DNA of 64,000 nucleotides. Origin: Pithys albifrons albifrons (lineage: Eukaryota; Chordata; Aves; Passeriformes; Thamnophilidae). A program made the position numbers and the translations under genes. Location of the stretch: contig NC_092458.1 of NCBI RefSeq assembly GCF_047495875.1, forward strand, positions 3,679,939 to 3,743,938, given 5' to 3'. Below the pieces are notes generated by a model. That model had not been told where the DNA came from and made no database searches. It saw nothing but the letters and a program-made list of their open reading frames with translations. Numbering within the stretch: position 1 is the first letter of the stretch; every line of letters starts with the position of its first letter. This document shows positions 11,913 to 24,400 of this stretch, one piece after another.

Positions 11913-11942
<30 letters not shown>
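11613..11942 (+). mobile_element. 5S-rRNA-derived SINE with (CA)n tail
   Basis: The head ggcagttaaatgcc is followed by a 5S rRNA-like domain (11635-11729). That domain retains the pol III internal control region: an A-box-like block aagctcagcagggtc at 11659-11673 and a C-box-like block tggatgggagacctcctggg at 11690-11709. The last 5S-like bases, gctgtagg, pass directly into a roughly 190-bp body unrelated to 5S. The body contains a 10-bp inverted repeat (AGTCCTGAGG at 11733-11742, CCTCAGGACT at 11787-11796). No TTTT terminator occurs within the element. The 3' end is aaatcttcattcagg...gagcca followed by (CA)n. The target duplication is probably acacacatat (11602-11611 and about 11943-11952), but the CA tail blurs it. 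Confidence 0.92.

Positions 11943-11949
<7 letters not shown>
11914..11949 (+). repeat. (CA)18 microsatellite forming the SINE tail
   Basis: A pure CA dinucleotide run directly follows the SINE 3' end. It probably grew from a short CACA tail, since the 36.7-kb copy has only GCCACAC at the same place. Confidence 0.85.
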
Positions 11950-11952
<3 letters not shown>

Positions 11953-14900
11953 TACTTGATGCCATAAATGGTCTGACTGCTTCAGCCCTCTCTTGTAATA
12001 CATGATGACAACAAAAGAAGGAATAAGCATGATCATATCATATCATACCCTCTTTCTCCTTCTCTTGTGAAATACATAATTCCAGTAACAAACCATTGAC
12101 ATGAACTAAAACAGAGGTTAGATAGTCTTTTTTTTTTTCCTATGGTATCCTCATATTCAGTATGAAGGAAACAGATCATAATTCTAGGAGAATAAGACAA
12201 TTTTTTGAATTCTAATCTACCTGTAAAAATAAGTAAAACCCCGATATTGATAAAGACAAGGGAAAGAAAGTTTAGTTAATGAAACTCACCTGAAATACTT
12301 TTGTGATGTGTTTGTGTCCACAACTTTTGACTTATTATTCTTTGAAAGCATAAGATGATTTTTCTATTTTACAAAGACTATAAAAGGTTATAGAGAGAGC
12401 ACCTGAGCTACAGGATTTGGAAGTTTGCAGCCATATTTTGTTTTCATTTTGGATTAAGCCCACGTGTGCAAAAGTTCCTCTACCTCTCAGCTGAACCATG
12501 GTTTCTATGGAAAGGAAATGCAAATGTGTGCATTGGATAGAAATCTCAGAGTGTATATGCAGATGCAGCTAAAGATGTTAAATAGAAAACCATAAGTGTC
12601 TGGAAATACTGGAAAAGGAGATTGGTATTGTGTAAGCCAGGCTGAAAGTATATTTTTTGGTATGGATGAAAAGCAATTTGTAGCAAGCAAGTGGAATTTC
12701 TCCAGAATCAAAATGTGTGAGAGTACAATTAGTCTTTCTTTGTAGTGAGGTACCAAAATAAAAACTGCAAATAGAGCTTTCACTTTAAATACATCCATCT
12801 GAGACTACAAAGTGTGCCAATTGTTTTTCCCCTACAGAGCAGCATCACACTTTAATGGAAATTAAGTGAAGAAAGAATTTTGCAAATCTGGTCAAATCTC
12901 ACATATTGCAGAATGTTACACTTCAATAACTTATTTATCTCCTAAATTTAATAAATAGTAGGAAATTTCTTGAGTAGATAAATACACTCATTATTACAAA
13001 AATAGGCCTTATTTATTGTTTTACTTTGGCACCAGCTTGGAGGTGTTGATTCTTTTATATATTTCTCCCTGAAATTTTCTTTATATTATTTTTCTCCATA
13101 AATTGCTATTTTTATTATGAAATAAAGTTTCCACTTCATGTATTTCTTAAAAAAATAATAAATGGATGGATGGTGCCCTTTCTCAATGGCATTTTCATGA
13201 GATTATGAGATTTGTTGATCTCTTATGTATGTTTTTTTATCCTCCAGTTTTCCCAATCGTTCAAGCAAAATGATGGTCAAAAATGTGGATATATTTGCCA
13301 CACTTGCAGTCTGCAGAGACAGAAAACAAAGTGTGAATTCCAAAGGTTTCTTTTGGTGCAAAGGTTATTTTCAACCTGAGGAAAATGCTGTTTTCCATCT
13401 TTGTAGACCAAAATATTCGGATATGACACATTATTGTTGGTTTATTTTATTGTTCCAGAATTTAATTATCTATACAGCAAAAGAATATCATGCCAAGGTT
13501 GTAGGGTATGACACAATATAAGAGTAAAAATATTATTTAAAAATCATCAGATAGCTCCCATCTGGAACTATGCATCCCTTATTTTATATTTCATATTATC
13601 TATAATTTTCTCAATCGATAAGTCTTTCTGCAACCAAAACATGATGCCCAGATGATTGTAAAAGTGACAGGTAAAGTATATTTTGTGATATGGACTCTTG
13701 TGCTGACCCCTCAGAGTCTTACTGTCATCCAGGTTTCAAAAATTTGTGACTTGCTTTGCTCTCACAAATGTAAAATAAAGCTTCATTTCTTTCTCTACCT
13801 TATTGAAAATTATCTTTTGAGTCCACAAAACTTGTGTTCGTTAAATTGAAGTCCTAGAATAGAAGTTTCAAGGAATTGTGTTTCCTTAAGTGCAAGAAGA
13901 TCTATCTGAAAATTAAGAAACTGTGAAGTTCCTAAAAATAAAAGGCAAAATTGAGGATATTTCCATGGTTTTAACATTTGGGATGGTTTTATAATAAAGA
14001 GGAGAGAATACTTCAGTTCCTTGAAAAAAAAAAATTGAAAAGAGTTGAGGTTTCTCCCTCTTCCACGAACTTGTGAGATTAATTTTGCAATGTATGCATT
14101 AGTGATCCAATTTCTTAAACACAATTCTAAATTAATGTAATGAGCACATCAGAGCTAATTTTCATTCTACATTTTGTTCTCTTTCTTCATATTGAACAAT
14201 TCTCTATAGTGTCACATTAATTAAAGACCTCTGGGCAACCTCAGACAACCTGACTAGAATATCACAGCTTCCTATGTTGGATAAAACATGTACATGTCTT
14301 TTGCTTTTAATCCACTAAGTCTTTATGTTAATTTGGGGTCCATTTGAACTCCCACATACTTCCCTTTTCCAACATTGTTAAGATAATATATATCTGGGTT
14401 TATGTCTTTTATGTATCAAGCAAAAGTATCAATTTGTTCCTTGATATTTTTTTAGAGGGGGCAGAAGGGGAGATAGGGCTGGGTGGTGGTGAGGGGGACA
14501 CACAAGGGTGGGATGAGGCTGGGATGAAGAAATCTTTATTTCAACTATCCTCTTCTTGTGGTGGATTGGAGCGAGTAGATGGAAGTAGCAACAGCACTGT
14601 TCAATTTCTTTTATCCTGAATAATGTTTTCTGTTATTTTTGGCTATAACAAAACTTATTTTCATACTGACCCATTTGATAAACATACCAAAACAAAATGA
14701 AGGCTATTTATCAACTGTTTATATTTACACTGATAGGCTGTATCATATTAACTGTGAAAGCAGTACATTTCTATTTTCTGTCTGGGAAATGACAGAATGG
14801 TTTGGAGATCAGTCTGTTACTTTTCAGTGTGCCACCTTTTTGCCTGTATTTCATAGGAGGTGCTTATCTACTTCTCTAAACTTATATAATGTTGCTGTTT

Positions 14901-17897
14901 GTTGAAAAGAACTCATGCTCAAAAACCAGCTTGCTAAACAAATGTGATTTGATTACACTCTCAGTATCTATGTGTGATATGTTGAAAAGAAATTATGCTA
15001 GAGGAATCTTCATTTTAAGATGTTTTGACTGTTCTGCACATCCCCAGATGAAGGTCTCAAATGGACTATACAGATAAATGGAAGTTTTAACCAACTCATA
15101 AATTACCAACAGTAGGGTTTCATTTTCATATTATACTGTTTTTCATAAATAAAAATGTTTTCTTTTAAACTAATCTTAATCTTTTCTTGAAAGTTTTAAC
15201 ACATGTAACGTTAATACCACCTTATTTTCGGATTCAAAGAAGGATTATTTGTTTTTAAGGGAATAGCCCAATTTTCTAAAGAGAGATTGCTTTATATAGC
15301 ATGATATTAAAAATTGCTAAATTATTATAAAATAATATTTACAAAATATTATTAAATTATCAGAACAATCTCAATAAATTAATTATTAGAACTTATTAAT
15401 TTAAAAATAATAAAGCATGGGTATCCAGCAAGATCTGAAGTCCATGCACATGCAAGAAACACACATACTGCTCCTCCCCACTCCATAAAATTATAATATC
15501 TTAGAAACATAAAAATCCTCTTGAAAAATTAAAAATCTGAGTTCCTCCCTCATTGTAGTACAAATATTCCAGCATCTCAAGGACTAATTTTATTTTTTAG
15601 AAGATAACAGTGCAGCACAATACCAGACCAAGAGATTTTTATCTATTTTACTCTGCCATTCAAGTTTCTGATACATGTAACCCGGATGGCAAATTACTTC
15701 ATGGTTCTCATTAGAAAAAAACCCGCATCTAAAATAATATTTTTCTGCCTAGAAATTATCAGCTAACAATGAAAGTATCAATTTGAATAACTTCAGTGAT
15801 TGAAGAGTGACTTTTTTCTTTTACAGCATTAACAGAAAACTTCATCATGACTTCTGCCATTTATATTGACTGTGTTCTTTTGATCCACTCCCTCCAAGAA
15901 GCTGAGGGGTTTGGTCATGAGTTTCTCTGTGCAGTCAGAGTCACTGTGTATGTTCTAAAATTATTTTGAGCAATGCTTATTTCTCTTACTAGTCTTTTAT
16001 GTAATTTTTTTAATTAAGTCTTGCCGAAGACATTTGCCTTTATCTGTTCCCATCTGCACAAAACCATCTCAGAGTTGGAGAAAGGAATAAAACATCTTAT
16101 TCTGTGAAACACCTTGTTCTGGATTTTTTTGCTCGCATTCTGCTTTTGTCTTGCTGTGTTTCCATTAAAGCTATTCATCCTTTTTGTTTCTCTATAGGGG
16201 ATATTTTTTTACCATCTTCCCTTAAAAGTCCTTTATCAGATGGAAGGGGTCAAGCTACAACGACAAATGGACCAACACACAACTCTAATTTGAGACCAGA
16301 GCTTTGCTGACCCTCATTATTTTTTCAGATATAAGTGTTTTGCTTTTCTTCACTCTTTCATTCTCTTCTATCTGCCCCTAATGTCAAAAGGAGGATGTTC
16401 TCTTATCTGTCTCATTAATCATCTCTGACACTGGGCTAGAAGCCTTATCCATAGCAATCTTTCTGTACCATGCTACAGGCTGGGTTCACCTCACTGTAGA
16501 AGAGGACAGTCTTTGACACTGTGATCTACAGGCACAGTCTATGTGCACTCTTTCAGTTTTCCAGTGTTTTTTATGTGGAATCTTCATCATACAGGGGTTT
16601 GTCAACCTACATAACTGAAGCATGTCAAGATGAAAGAACAGCAGCCTTGAGTATGATGGAAAGGAAAAACTGTCCCACTGTTGTGGGATGACACTGACTG
16701 ATAAAACTGCTATAATGAAAACTACCAAGCTTTTGTCAAAGTAATTAAAAGACAAATCTTATTGCATCTTTTAGTGCCTTCACATATTTTTTCCTCTTAC
16801 AGTCAAGTAAATAAAGTGTAATAAGAATGTAGCTATATATAACATACACAGCTACCTATGTATATTTATATGATTCATGCACATACCTGTGCAAATGTAT
16901 GCATAATAGTGTATAAAAGTGCACACATACGTATGTATTTGTATTTGTGAATATATATATTTGTTTAAATTTCATTTACCAAACTTCTACTTCTGTAAAC
17001 GGCTTTAAATACTTAAAATATATATTTTTATGTTATGTGGGATGAAATCTTATGCAATTTCTTTCCATAAAAACGTGACACGCAATAGAAGTTTTATGAA
17101 AAAAATCTGGGTAGGATTGTCAAAATGATTTAAACATTCTTAACGTATGCCAACAAAAGAAAAAAATGACTAATCTCTGAAGCTTGGGGACATAATCTTA
17201 CCTGTGGAAAAATATCATTCATTACACTAAAGAAAATATTTCTTATTTAACACATTGATTAGATTTTCTTTACAAATTTACTTTGTCCATATTGCAGGAG
17301 AATACTACTAAGTTGGTTAATTAGTCTGCATGTTTGCAACAGCAAAAACATTAATGTCCCTGAGTGGCACAGATTGCTCATCAGAGAGTTATGTTACAAC
17401 AGTGTTCATTACTTTACAATGCTTCAGAGTTACTTTTATTAGACTTTTAAAGAAGCATAACATATGTTATCTTTATATCATAACAGCATTCTGATATTTG
17501 TCAAATATAACTATTTGACTATCAAAGAATTCTTTAAAAAAAATAATCCGGTACAAATGCATTTTCCAAAAATGTTGAAAAAGTAGATTTTTCAAAGTAA
17601 TTATCAGGTTGCAATTACTGTTCACAGAAAGATGTTCAAGACTTGTAATCAGCAAAAATGAGAACTTTTCCTGCTATATGTTTAGACTTTTGGAAAGTCT
17701 AATCTGGAAAGAAGTTGGAAAGATCTAAAATACTAATTAATATTTAAGCAAAATAAATTCTTCAATATTCACATATAATATTTAAACAATGAGAAATAGT
17801 ATCATGGACACACTGAGAAATTGTGTATGATTTTTATCATGGCTGCTGTTTTAATGTGTTCTTTGTTTTTGCCACAGATAAACCATAACTCACTGTC
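11953..17897. other. AT-rich non-coding stretch, no gene seen
   Basis: Six kilobases have no recognisable exon or transposon. Open frames reach about 104 codons but resemble no known family. Notable simple sequence includes a G-run tract at 14457-14511 and TA/TG-rich DNA at about 16835-16970. Confidence 0.55.
14457..14511 (+). repeat. G-run tract, G-quadruplex capable
   Basis: G-runs of 5, 4, 3 and 3 occur at 14457-14483 with loops of 2-5 bases. Further GGGGG and GGG runs follow to 14511. The tract is isolated in AT-rich DNA. Confidence 0.6.
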
Positions 17898-17910
17898 TGA
17901 AATGCAAACT
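17898..17910. repeat. Left copy of 13-bp flanking duplication
   Basis: tgaaatgcaaact here is repeated at 18464-18476, immediately after the CR1 3' end. It appears to be the target-site duplication of the whole 17911-18463 insertion. Confidence 0.75.
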
Positions 17911-18047
17911 TAAAAAAAAAAACAACAAAACAATCCTGTAAAACAGCGTCTTTTGAGTAGTCTGAGCTCTGGAAGTGGACTGTTAATTAGGCACATTTGA
18001 GACCTAAGTGAATGAAGGTAGCCTGCTTCAAGCATGTAGAAACAGTC
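17911..18047 (+). mobile_element. Non-CR1 5' part of a chimeric CR1 insertion
   Basis: This 137-bp segment lies between the left flanking duplication and the first CR1-like base. It begins with an A-rich run (taaaaaaaaaaacaac) and does not match the CR1 sequence that precedes this point in the 27-kb copy. Neither strand resembles CR1, so a 5' inversion by twin priming is unlikely. The simplest reading is that the reverse transcriptase switched to another RNA template during insertion, making a chimeric cDNA. The source transcript is unknown. Confidence 0.55.
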
Positions 18048-18463
18048 CTGGAGCACAAGCCCTATGGGGAGAGGCTGAGGGAGCTGGGGTTGTTCAGCCT
18101 GGAGAAGAGGAGGCTCAGAGGTGACCTCAGCACTGTCTGGAACTACCTGAAGGGAAGTTCTGGCCAGGTGGAGGTTGGTCTCTTCTCCCAGGCACTCAGC
18201 AATAGGACAAGGGGGCACGGGCTTAAGCTCTGCCAGGGGAAATTTAAGTTGGATATCAGAAAAAAATTCTTTCCAGAGAGAGTAATCAGGCATTGGAATG
18301 GGCTGCCCAGAGAGGTGGTGGATTCACCATCCCTAGAGATTTTTAAACACAGATTGGATGTGGCGCTGGGTGCCATGATCTGGTAAAGGGACTGGAGTTG
18401 GACCAAGGGTTGGACTCGATGATCTTGGAGGTCTTTTCCAACCCAATCGATTCTATGATTCTA
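18048..18463 (+). mobile_element. Young CR1 LINE, 5'-truncated 3' end
   Basis: The copy starts at ctggagcacaagccctatgg, encodes the last portion of the CR1 ORF in one open frame ([19 protein letters not shown] to [13 protein letters not shown]), and ends in the CR1 3' UTR with ATTCTATG repeats. It lacks the RT palm domain and cannot be active. It is closely similar to the 5.6-kb and 27-kb copies. Unlike the 27-kb copy, it has no frameshift after LRELG. The 13-bp duplication on its right joins it to 17911-18047 as one insertion. Confidence 0.95.
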
Positions 18464-18476
18464 TGAAATGCAAACT
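18464..18476. repeat. Right copy of 13-bp flanking duplication
   Basis: Identical to 17898-17910. The first two or three bases may belong to the CR1 terminal repeat, leaving 10-11 bases of certain duplication. Confidence 0.75.
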
Positions 18477-21400
18477 AACTGTGTGTGTGCTGGTGCAGGA
18501 AATGACATCCCAGTTCTCCTTGAACTGCCCCCGAGCCTGGAAGCAGGCCAGGTGTGTCCACACCATACTGAACAGAATCCCCCAAAACCACACTGCTGCC
18601 CAGAAATACTGTCATCTCTACAGGCTGCAGTGTTGGGTGGATTTAGCAGCTCAGGTTGCTCCTGGCTAAAGATCAGTAGATATTTAAACCAACCTCTTGC
18701 AAAAGCACTGGAGAAAAGCAGCAGGGCATACCCAGTCTGTAATCAGATTTCCCTGTGGGACTGGTAGTGGGCTACAATGAAAATAACTTTTAGACATAGC
18801 ATTGTGATTTTGCATCTCTGGTGAAAAACTGCAAATTCACTGTTAATCCCAAGAGACAGAGGAATTTTAAGGATCACCTCACTTTGACAATATTGAGTCA
18901 TTACAACTCCTGGACAATATGAAAACTAGTAATGTCCATACTCATGCAAATAATTTCTATTGGAAAACAGAACTTGCTTTATCACCCAAGCCATTACCAT
19001 GTGCTGAAAACAAGTTAATTTTGTACACATCTAAATGTAATGGAACTGTATTGACAATATTCTTAAAAGTATAAAACAGCAAAGTTTAGAGAATTTTTCA
19101 CAAGTATGAATTCCAAGAAATATTTTTAGATGAATAACTTAATACTTTTTTAATGTAACTCATATTAATCCTTCAGGATATGCAAGACAAGTGAAAATTA
19201 ATATTAAATGGCTATTAATAACAGCATTTACAGTGTATTGAATACATTTTGATGCACATTGAAAAAGAATTTTTTTTTGCATAGAAAAAAAAATCTTACA
19301 TTAAATTTTTCCTTTCTGTTTCCTTCAGAACTCTGACATACTCCATGCCGAGTTTCAAAAAAATATTATCCTTAGAGGGGAGAAAAAGGGACAGAAAGCA
19401 GTGCACTAGTTATAAGTCATTTAACAATAAAACAAATGACAATCTTTGTGTAAATACTAGTTCAAAACTGACCTAAATAACTTTTACTCTCAGGTCCTGA
19501 AACATCAAATTCATATCAGAAGTAGCCCATACTGAAAGCAAACAAGCAAAAACCAAACACAACAAAAACCCATCTCATGAGACTGTACTGGCAAAAGGAA
19601 GGAAGGGAATGGACTGTAACTCACAGCAATATTAAGGCTGTTGATTTCTAAAGTATATCACACCAGAGCAGCCAGATAACCATATTTATCCAGTTTTAAA
19701 AAGAAAATACATAGTACAAAACAAAAATATTCTGACTCGTTATAGAGCTATAAAAATGTCATTAAGAACTGCAATAAAAATAAAAAATACGGTCCAAAAG
19801 TGTTGCAGAAGAACTCCTCATGGATCATATTAAATGTAAAAATAATGCTAAAGAGTGATGTCCCACCAAGGATACGACAAAAATACATATATACTGTCTA
19901 AACCCCATAACTCATCATTCAAAACATTTCTGAAGTTTTTGTGTTTTCCCAAACTAGCTGATGTGTGGTCAGTTCCTGAAATATATTTCAGAATGAGGCA
20001 TCATTTAGGAGATATGCAGTCATTTCAAAATGTAGTGAGCTATGGCATGTGGAATCATGAACATTTTGACTTTTGGCCTATTAAACAATACATCCTTTGT
20101 GTAATGCTTTTGGACACTGTCTCCAAAAACTACATATACAAGGACATAAGTTGAAGACTAGAAAAAAGAGACTTTTAAATATAGACCATTGTTATGGAAT
20201 CTATCAAATAGTTAAGAAAAGGATGGGATCAAGTGTCATGTAAGACAAAAAATGGTAAAGCTTTTATTGCCTATAATATTGACATATTTTAATGCATTTT
20301 GATCTGTTAATCAAATTGAAGAATATAGAAGTGAATACAAAGTATTCATATTGAGCATAAGTGACAGGTATATAGAATTCAGGCCTCACTTTAAAACTTT
20401 TGCAATATGTGCCTGAGCTACAGAGACACAATTCAAGTCTTTAGTTTCAGTAGGTCAAAGCTTTCTGTCCAATTAATAATTTGACAAAACACCTTTTCTC
20501 TGAGCAATGCTTATGCATGATAAATTCCTGTATAATATTAGCAGCTTGCATTTAACAGTCTTAGATGACATCAAGCTTCAAATGGCATGTACATTAGCCA
20601 ATTGACCTGAATGGACCAAGTAATTTGATGTACCTGGAAGCAGAGGTCCATAGATATATTTTTCCTACATTGGCCTGATTCAACTGTAAGTCTGGCTAAC
20701 AGGGCCATTCCTAAATACCACAATCCCCTTGAAAATGCTCCAGGTTTTGACAGAACCTTTAAATAGTAAGTCAACAAAAACAGATGACCTATATATAGGC
20801 CAGAAAAATTGTTTTGATGGGACATATATCCAGTGATGCCTTAGCACAACCTTATGAGTATCATGGCTTGCAAGCAGCCGCTCTCCCAGTGACTGCTGCT
20901 CTCAGAAATTCTCTTAAAAAAAGGGTTCTTACAAAATTACTCTCAGTTTGCCCCCAGGCTTTATCTATATCAGTTCCCTTAGCTTCTCATGTGATGTGGT
21001 TCTATGGGAAAATCATTAGAAAGTCCAAAGATATGAAAGAATATGATCCACCAATTTGTCCTTCTTTACTTGAAAAAATAGTGTATACGGCATTTTCTCT
21101 ATATAGCTGTGCAAATGGAATCATAATTTGGTCTAGCACGTACAGGGGAGTCATAAATGACTCAGTGGAAAAAGATTTTGTCAATTGTGTTGCAGACTTC
21201 AGGAAGATGACATTTTAGTGTAAGATTTTTTTTTTTTAACAAGAGTTGCATTTCCCAGGACATCGACGCAGGAGTTAAATTCAGTGATGTTAAGTTTCAT
21301 TCATGAGTCATCTAAACAAATTATTTTTCCTGTACATAAAACATTAATCCCTTCAAGCCATAAATATATCATTAAAAATATAACAGTCTACAAATAGAAA

Positions 21401-24400
21401 TTCAAGCACATACTTAAAGTTTTTTTCAGATAGCTCCAAGATCTTATCTTCAACATTTCAGACAGTCAGTTGAGTAAAAGTCTGTTCTATCTGAGTATAA
21501 TAATTACTGTATGAAAATCTATTCAGGGTGTTACATGGCCAGCAGCTAACCATTAGTGTGAACAAGTCTAGTCACTTGAAAGAAAGCAAAAGAAACCCCA
21601 GAGAGCACCTGTGCTTCAGTATGAAAATGTTATCCTGTAGCAATAAGTCCGTATTACATTCACTGAGTCGTGAAACAACAAAAAGGGGCTGAACAACTCG
21701 ACCCTTTGTCTTTTCAGGGACCATGCAATGACACAGCATCAGTGCCTACCTGTCAACAATGAGTTTTCAAAATTAAATTCCCATGGGATATAATGCCCTA
21801 CAGTCATGGGGCACAACAGTTCTCCAGGCAAAGAGAACAAAATTGAGGCACAACAGGTAACAAAGGAGTAAGTAGAGTGGCACTGCCTATAGAGGTAATT
21901 ATGTTTCTTCTTCTCAAAGTCTCTGCACTGCTCCCTGATTTTAAGTAGTGAATGGGGAGGGTGGAAAAGGAAAGTCAGCATCTTGCTCTGCTGTCCCTCT
22001 TCTCCTTTGACAAGCAGAGATGCCAGACATATTGTCAGAGTGCAGTGCATCACACTGAAAGATTAATGATGCTCCTTGTGTAGCATGATCAGCTCAGGGA
22101 GATGCTCTGTTCTTCCAAAAGCAGTAACTCCCAGTGGCTTCACAAGGTGAGCAGAGATCTGCATCACTTTGACTTCTCCATCCCCAAACAGGGAGTCTGG
22201 CACCCTAACAACCAACGGACTTCCAGAATGTGATATCAGTACTTTATTTCAGCAAAAGTAACTGATTTATCTAATTCATGAAGAAAAAAATCAGGTGAGA
22301 AATTCCCACAGAAAACGATTTTCTCCTAAAAGCACTACTACCCCATGCTCCTGTATGTCAATCCACACCACGGAAATGATGCCTGAGTCTTGTTAAAAAC
22401 ATTTTATTTGAACAGCTTGACTGCTATTATGAACCTTGCAGTGGGAGTTTGGCTTTTAGCATATGTGAAAGTAAGTCTGGTATGCTCTGTTTTATGTATA
22501 TAAACAATTTCCACATAGTAGCATAGTAAACATAGCACAAACTAGATATGGTCATGAAGCCCAAGCATCTCCTTTCCATGCCTAGCACTTTTGAATCACT
22601 CTCCTTGTTGATCAGGTTTTGAAATAAAAAAAGTCTTTCAGTGAACCTTTCAAATTTTTAAAAAAATCTTTCAAAAAAAAAATCTTTTAATGTTATTAAA
22701 GTTATCATGGATATGGAAAAGGTGGGTATATTTGGGGTATAAAATGGGAAGGGAAGAAAACATAAGGCATATCTCTAATCTTTTTGTAACTCAAGCAACA
22801 GACAAATTGCTGATAAGAGGAATAAACAGACCACGCTGTAGGATCCAGCACATTTAGAGGGTCTTGATGTGTAAGAGCACTTGTAAAAAAGATTTCTGTG
22901 CTGGGAAAGAGCTGAAGGAGTGCAAATGGAGTGCTGCTCATTCTGCAACACAAACACTTGAACAGAAAGTACTGTGCAGGATGTTAAAGAAAGCTGCACT
23001 TCTTTTTTAAAGGTGTGTAGAACTTCAGATTTATTGAGAAATGCAGGACACCCCAATAGAGTGTTTGTAAGGAAAAAAACCACAACAAAATCACAAATGA
23101 GAGGGTTTTAAGCACGTTTTGTGCCACCCTACATATTTCAGAAATATTAGAGCAGTGTCATAAGCATCAAGAGTCCTGTTATGTGTTACTGGAGTTCCCT
23201 CAGAAAAGGATCACAGTTCAAGGCTCTAAGAATGAGAATGCACATCCATCATTACACACAATTTTGAAAAAAGATAGAAACAGGAAGATTCTTTTGGGTA
23301 ACCTAATAGGCGTCTGGTCAACCTATGATTATATATTAGATCTATTCCGTTTACAAGATATTTTACAAATATCTTCTAAAACCTGTTCCACATTGCTAGA
23401 TAATAAACAAAACCAGATAACTTTTATGAATTTTATCATCACAAAAAAAATTAAAAAAAAGCAAAATACAAAAACCAACAACAAGAACAACAACAACAAA
23501 AAGCAACCAAAAAAGCTTTCCTTTATCTTAGAGCTACAAAATTGCTCTAAGATAATGGAAAACTTTGTACCCTTGACATAGAGGATGGGCCTTCTGGGCC
23601 TTGCCAGCTGCCTACAAAGCCATCCTCAAAAAGGCTTCTTACAAAGGATTGAGACTCAAATTATCTGAAAACAAGATACCTTTTTTCTCTGACCTGTATG
23701 ATCAATTAGTCGCTGTTAGATATTGTGGTCCCTGTATCACCTTTGCCTTTTTCATGACTCTTATTTACTATACAAGCTTCTCTTCTTTCTCCTCTGCCTT
23801 TTTGTTCTTTCACAGGCTCACAAGTCTGTAAAGGATGTAAACAGGTCACCTAGTCCACCCTGTTGGGTCAATGTCAACTAGACAGTCCATGAGGGTCATG
23901 TTTATCACTTTAACTATTTTTTTTTATAAACTGCTTCTTCTACCTCTGAATTGACTGGGCAATTTCACAGCTTTCCAAAACAAAATGAAGATTTTCCATT
24001 GCTTGTATGCATATTATGAAAAACCACTAAAAATAGGTTATCAAAAATTCAGCATCCAAAGCCCCATGTGGCTTATATTTTATTACAGTGATCAAAACAA
24101 GAAAACTCTGAAATAGGTACCAATGTACTTATATTTTGCACTCATACTTCCTATGACAAAGAGATATTCATTAATTTGTAAATATCTGTTTTAAAAGCAA
24201 ATAATCCTACAAGGCTTGCATAAAAAGACTTTCAATGTGTTATGTTGCCCCAGTGTCTTCAAGTAGTAGAAAAACTGATGATTTATGGACTGAGAGAGTC
24301 TGAAGAACTTCCACAGAAAACAGAAAGGAATAAACAATGGCAGAAGAGGTTGACAATGATGTATCAGTCAAGGCATTTTTTTTTCTCAGTAGACAAGGGA

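Noticed and set aside
13225..13521. 98-codon plus-strand frame
   Set aside because: No similarity to a known family. The length is within chance for the amount of sequence scanned.
23183..23581. 132-codon open frame
   Set aside because: Half of it is a Lys/Asn/Gln low-complexity run from CAA/AAC-rich DNA, and it crosses the 23.5-kb hairpin. There is no recognisable domain.
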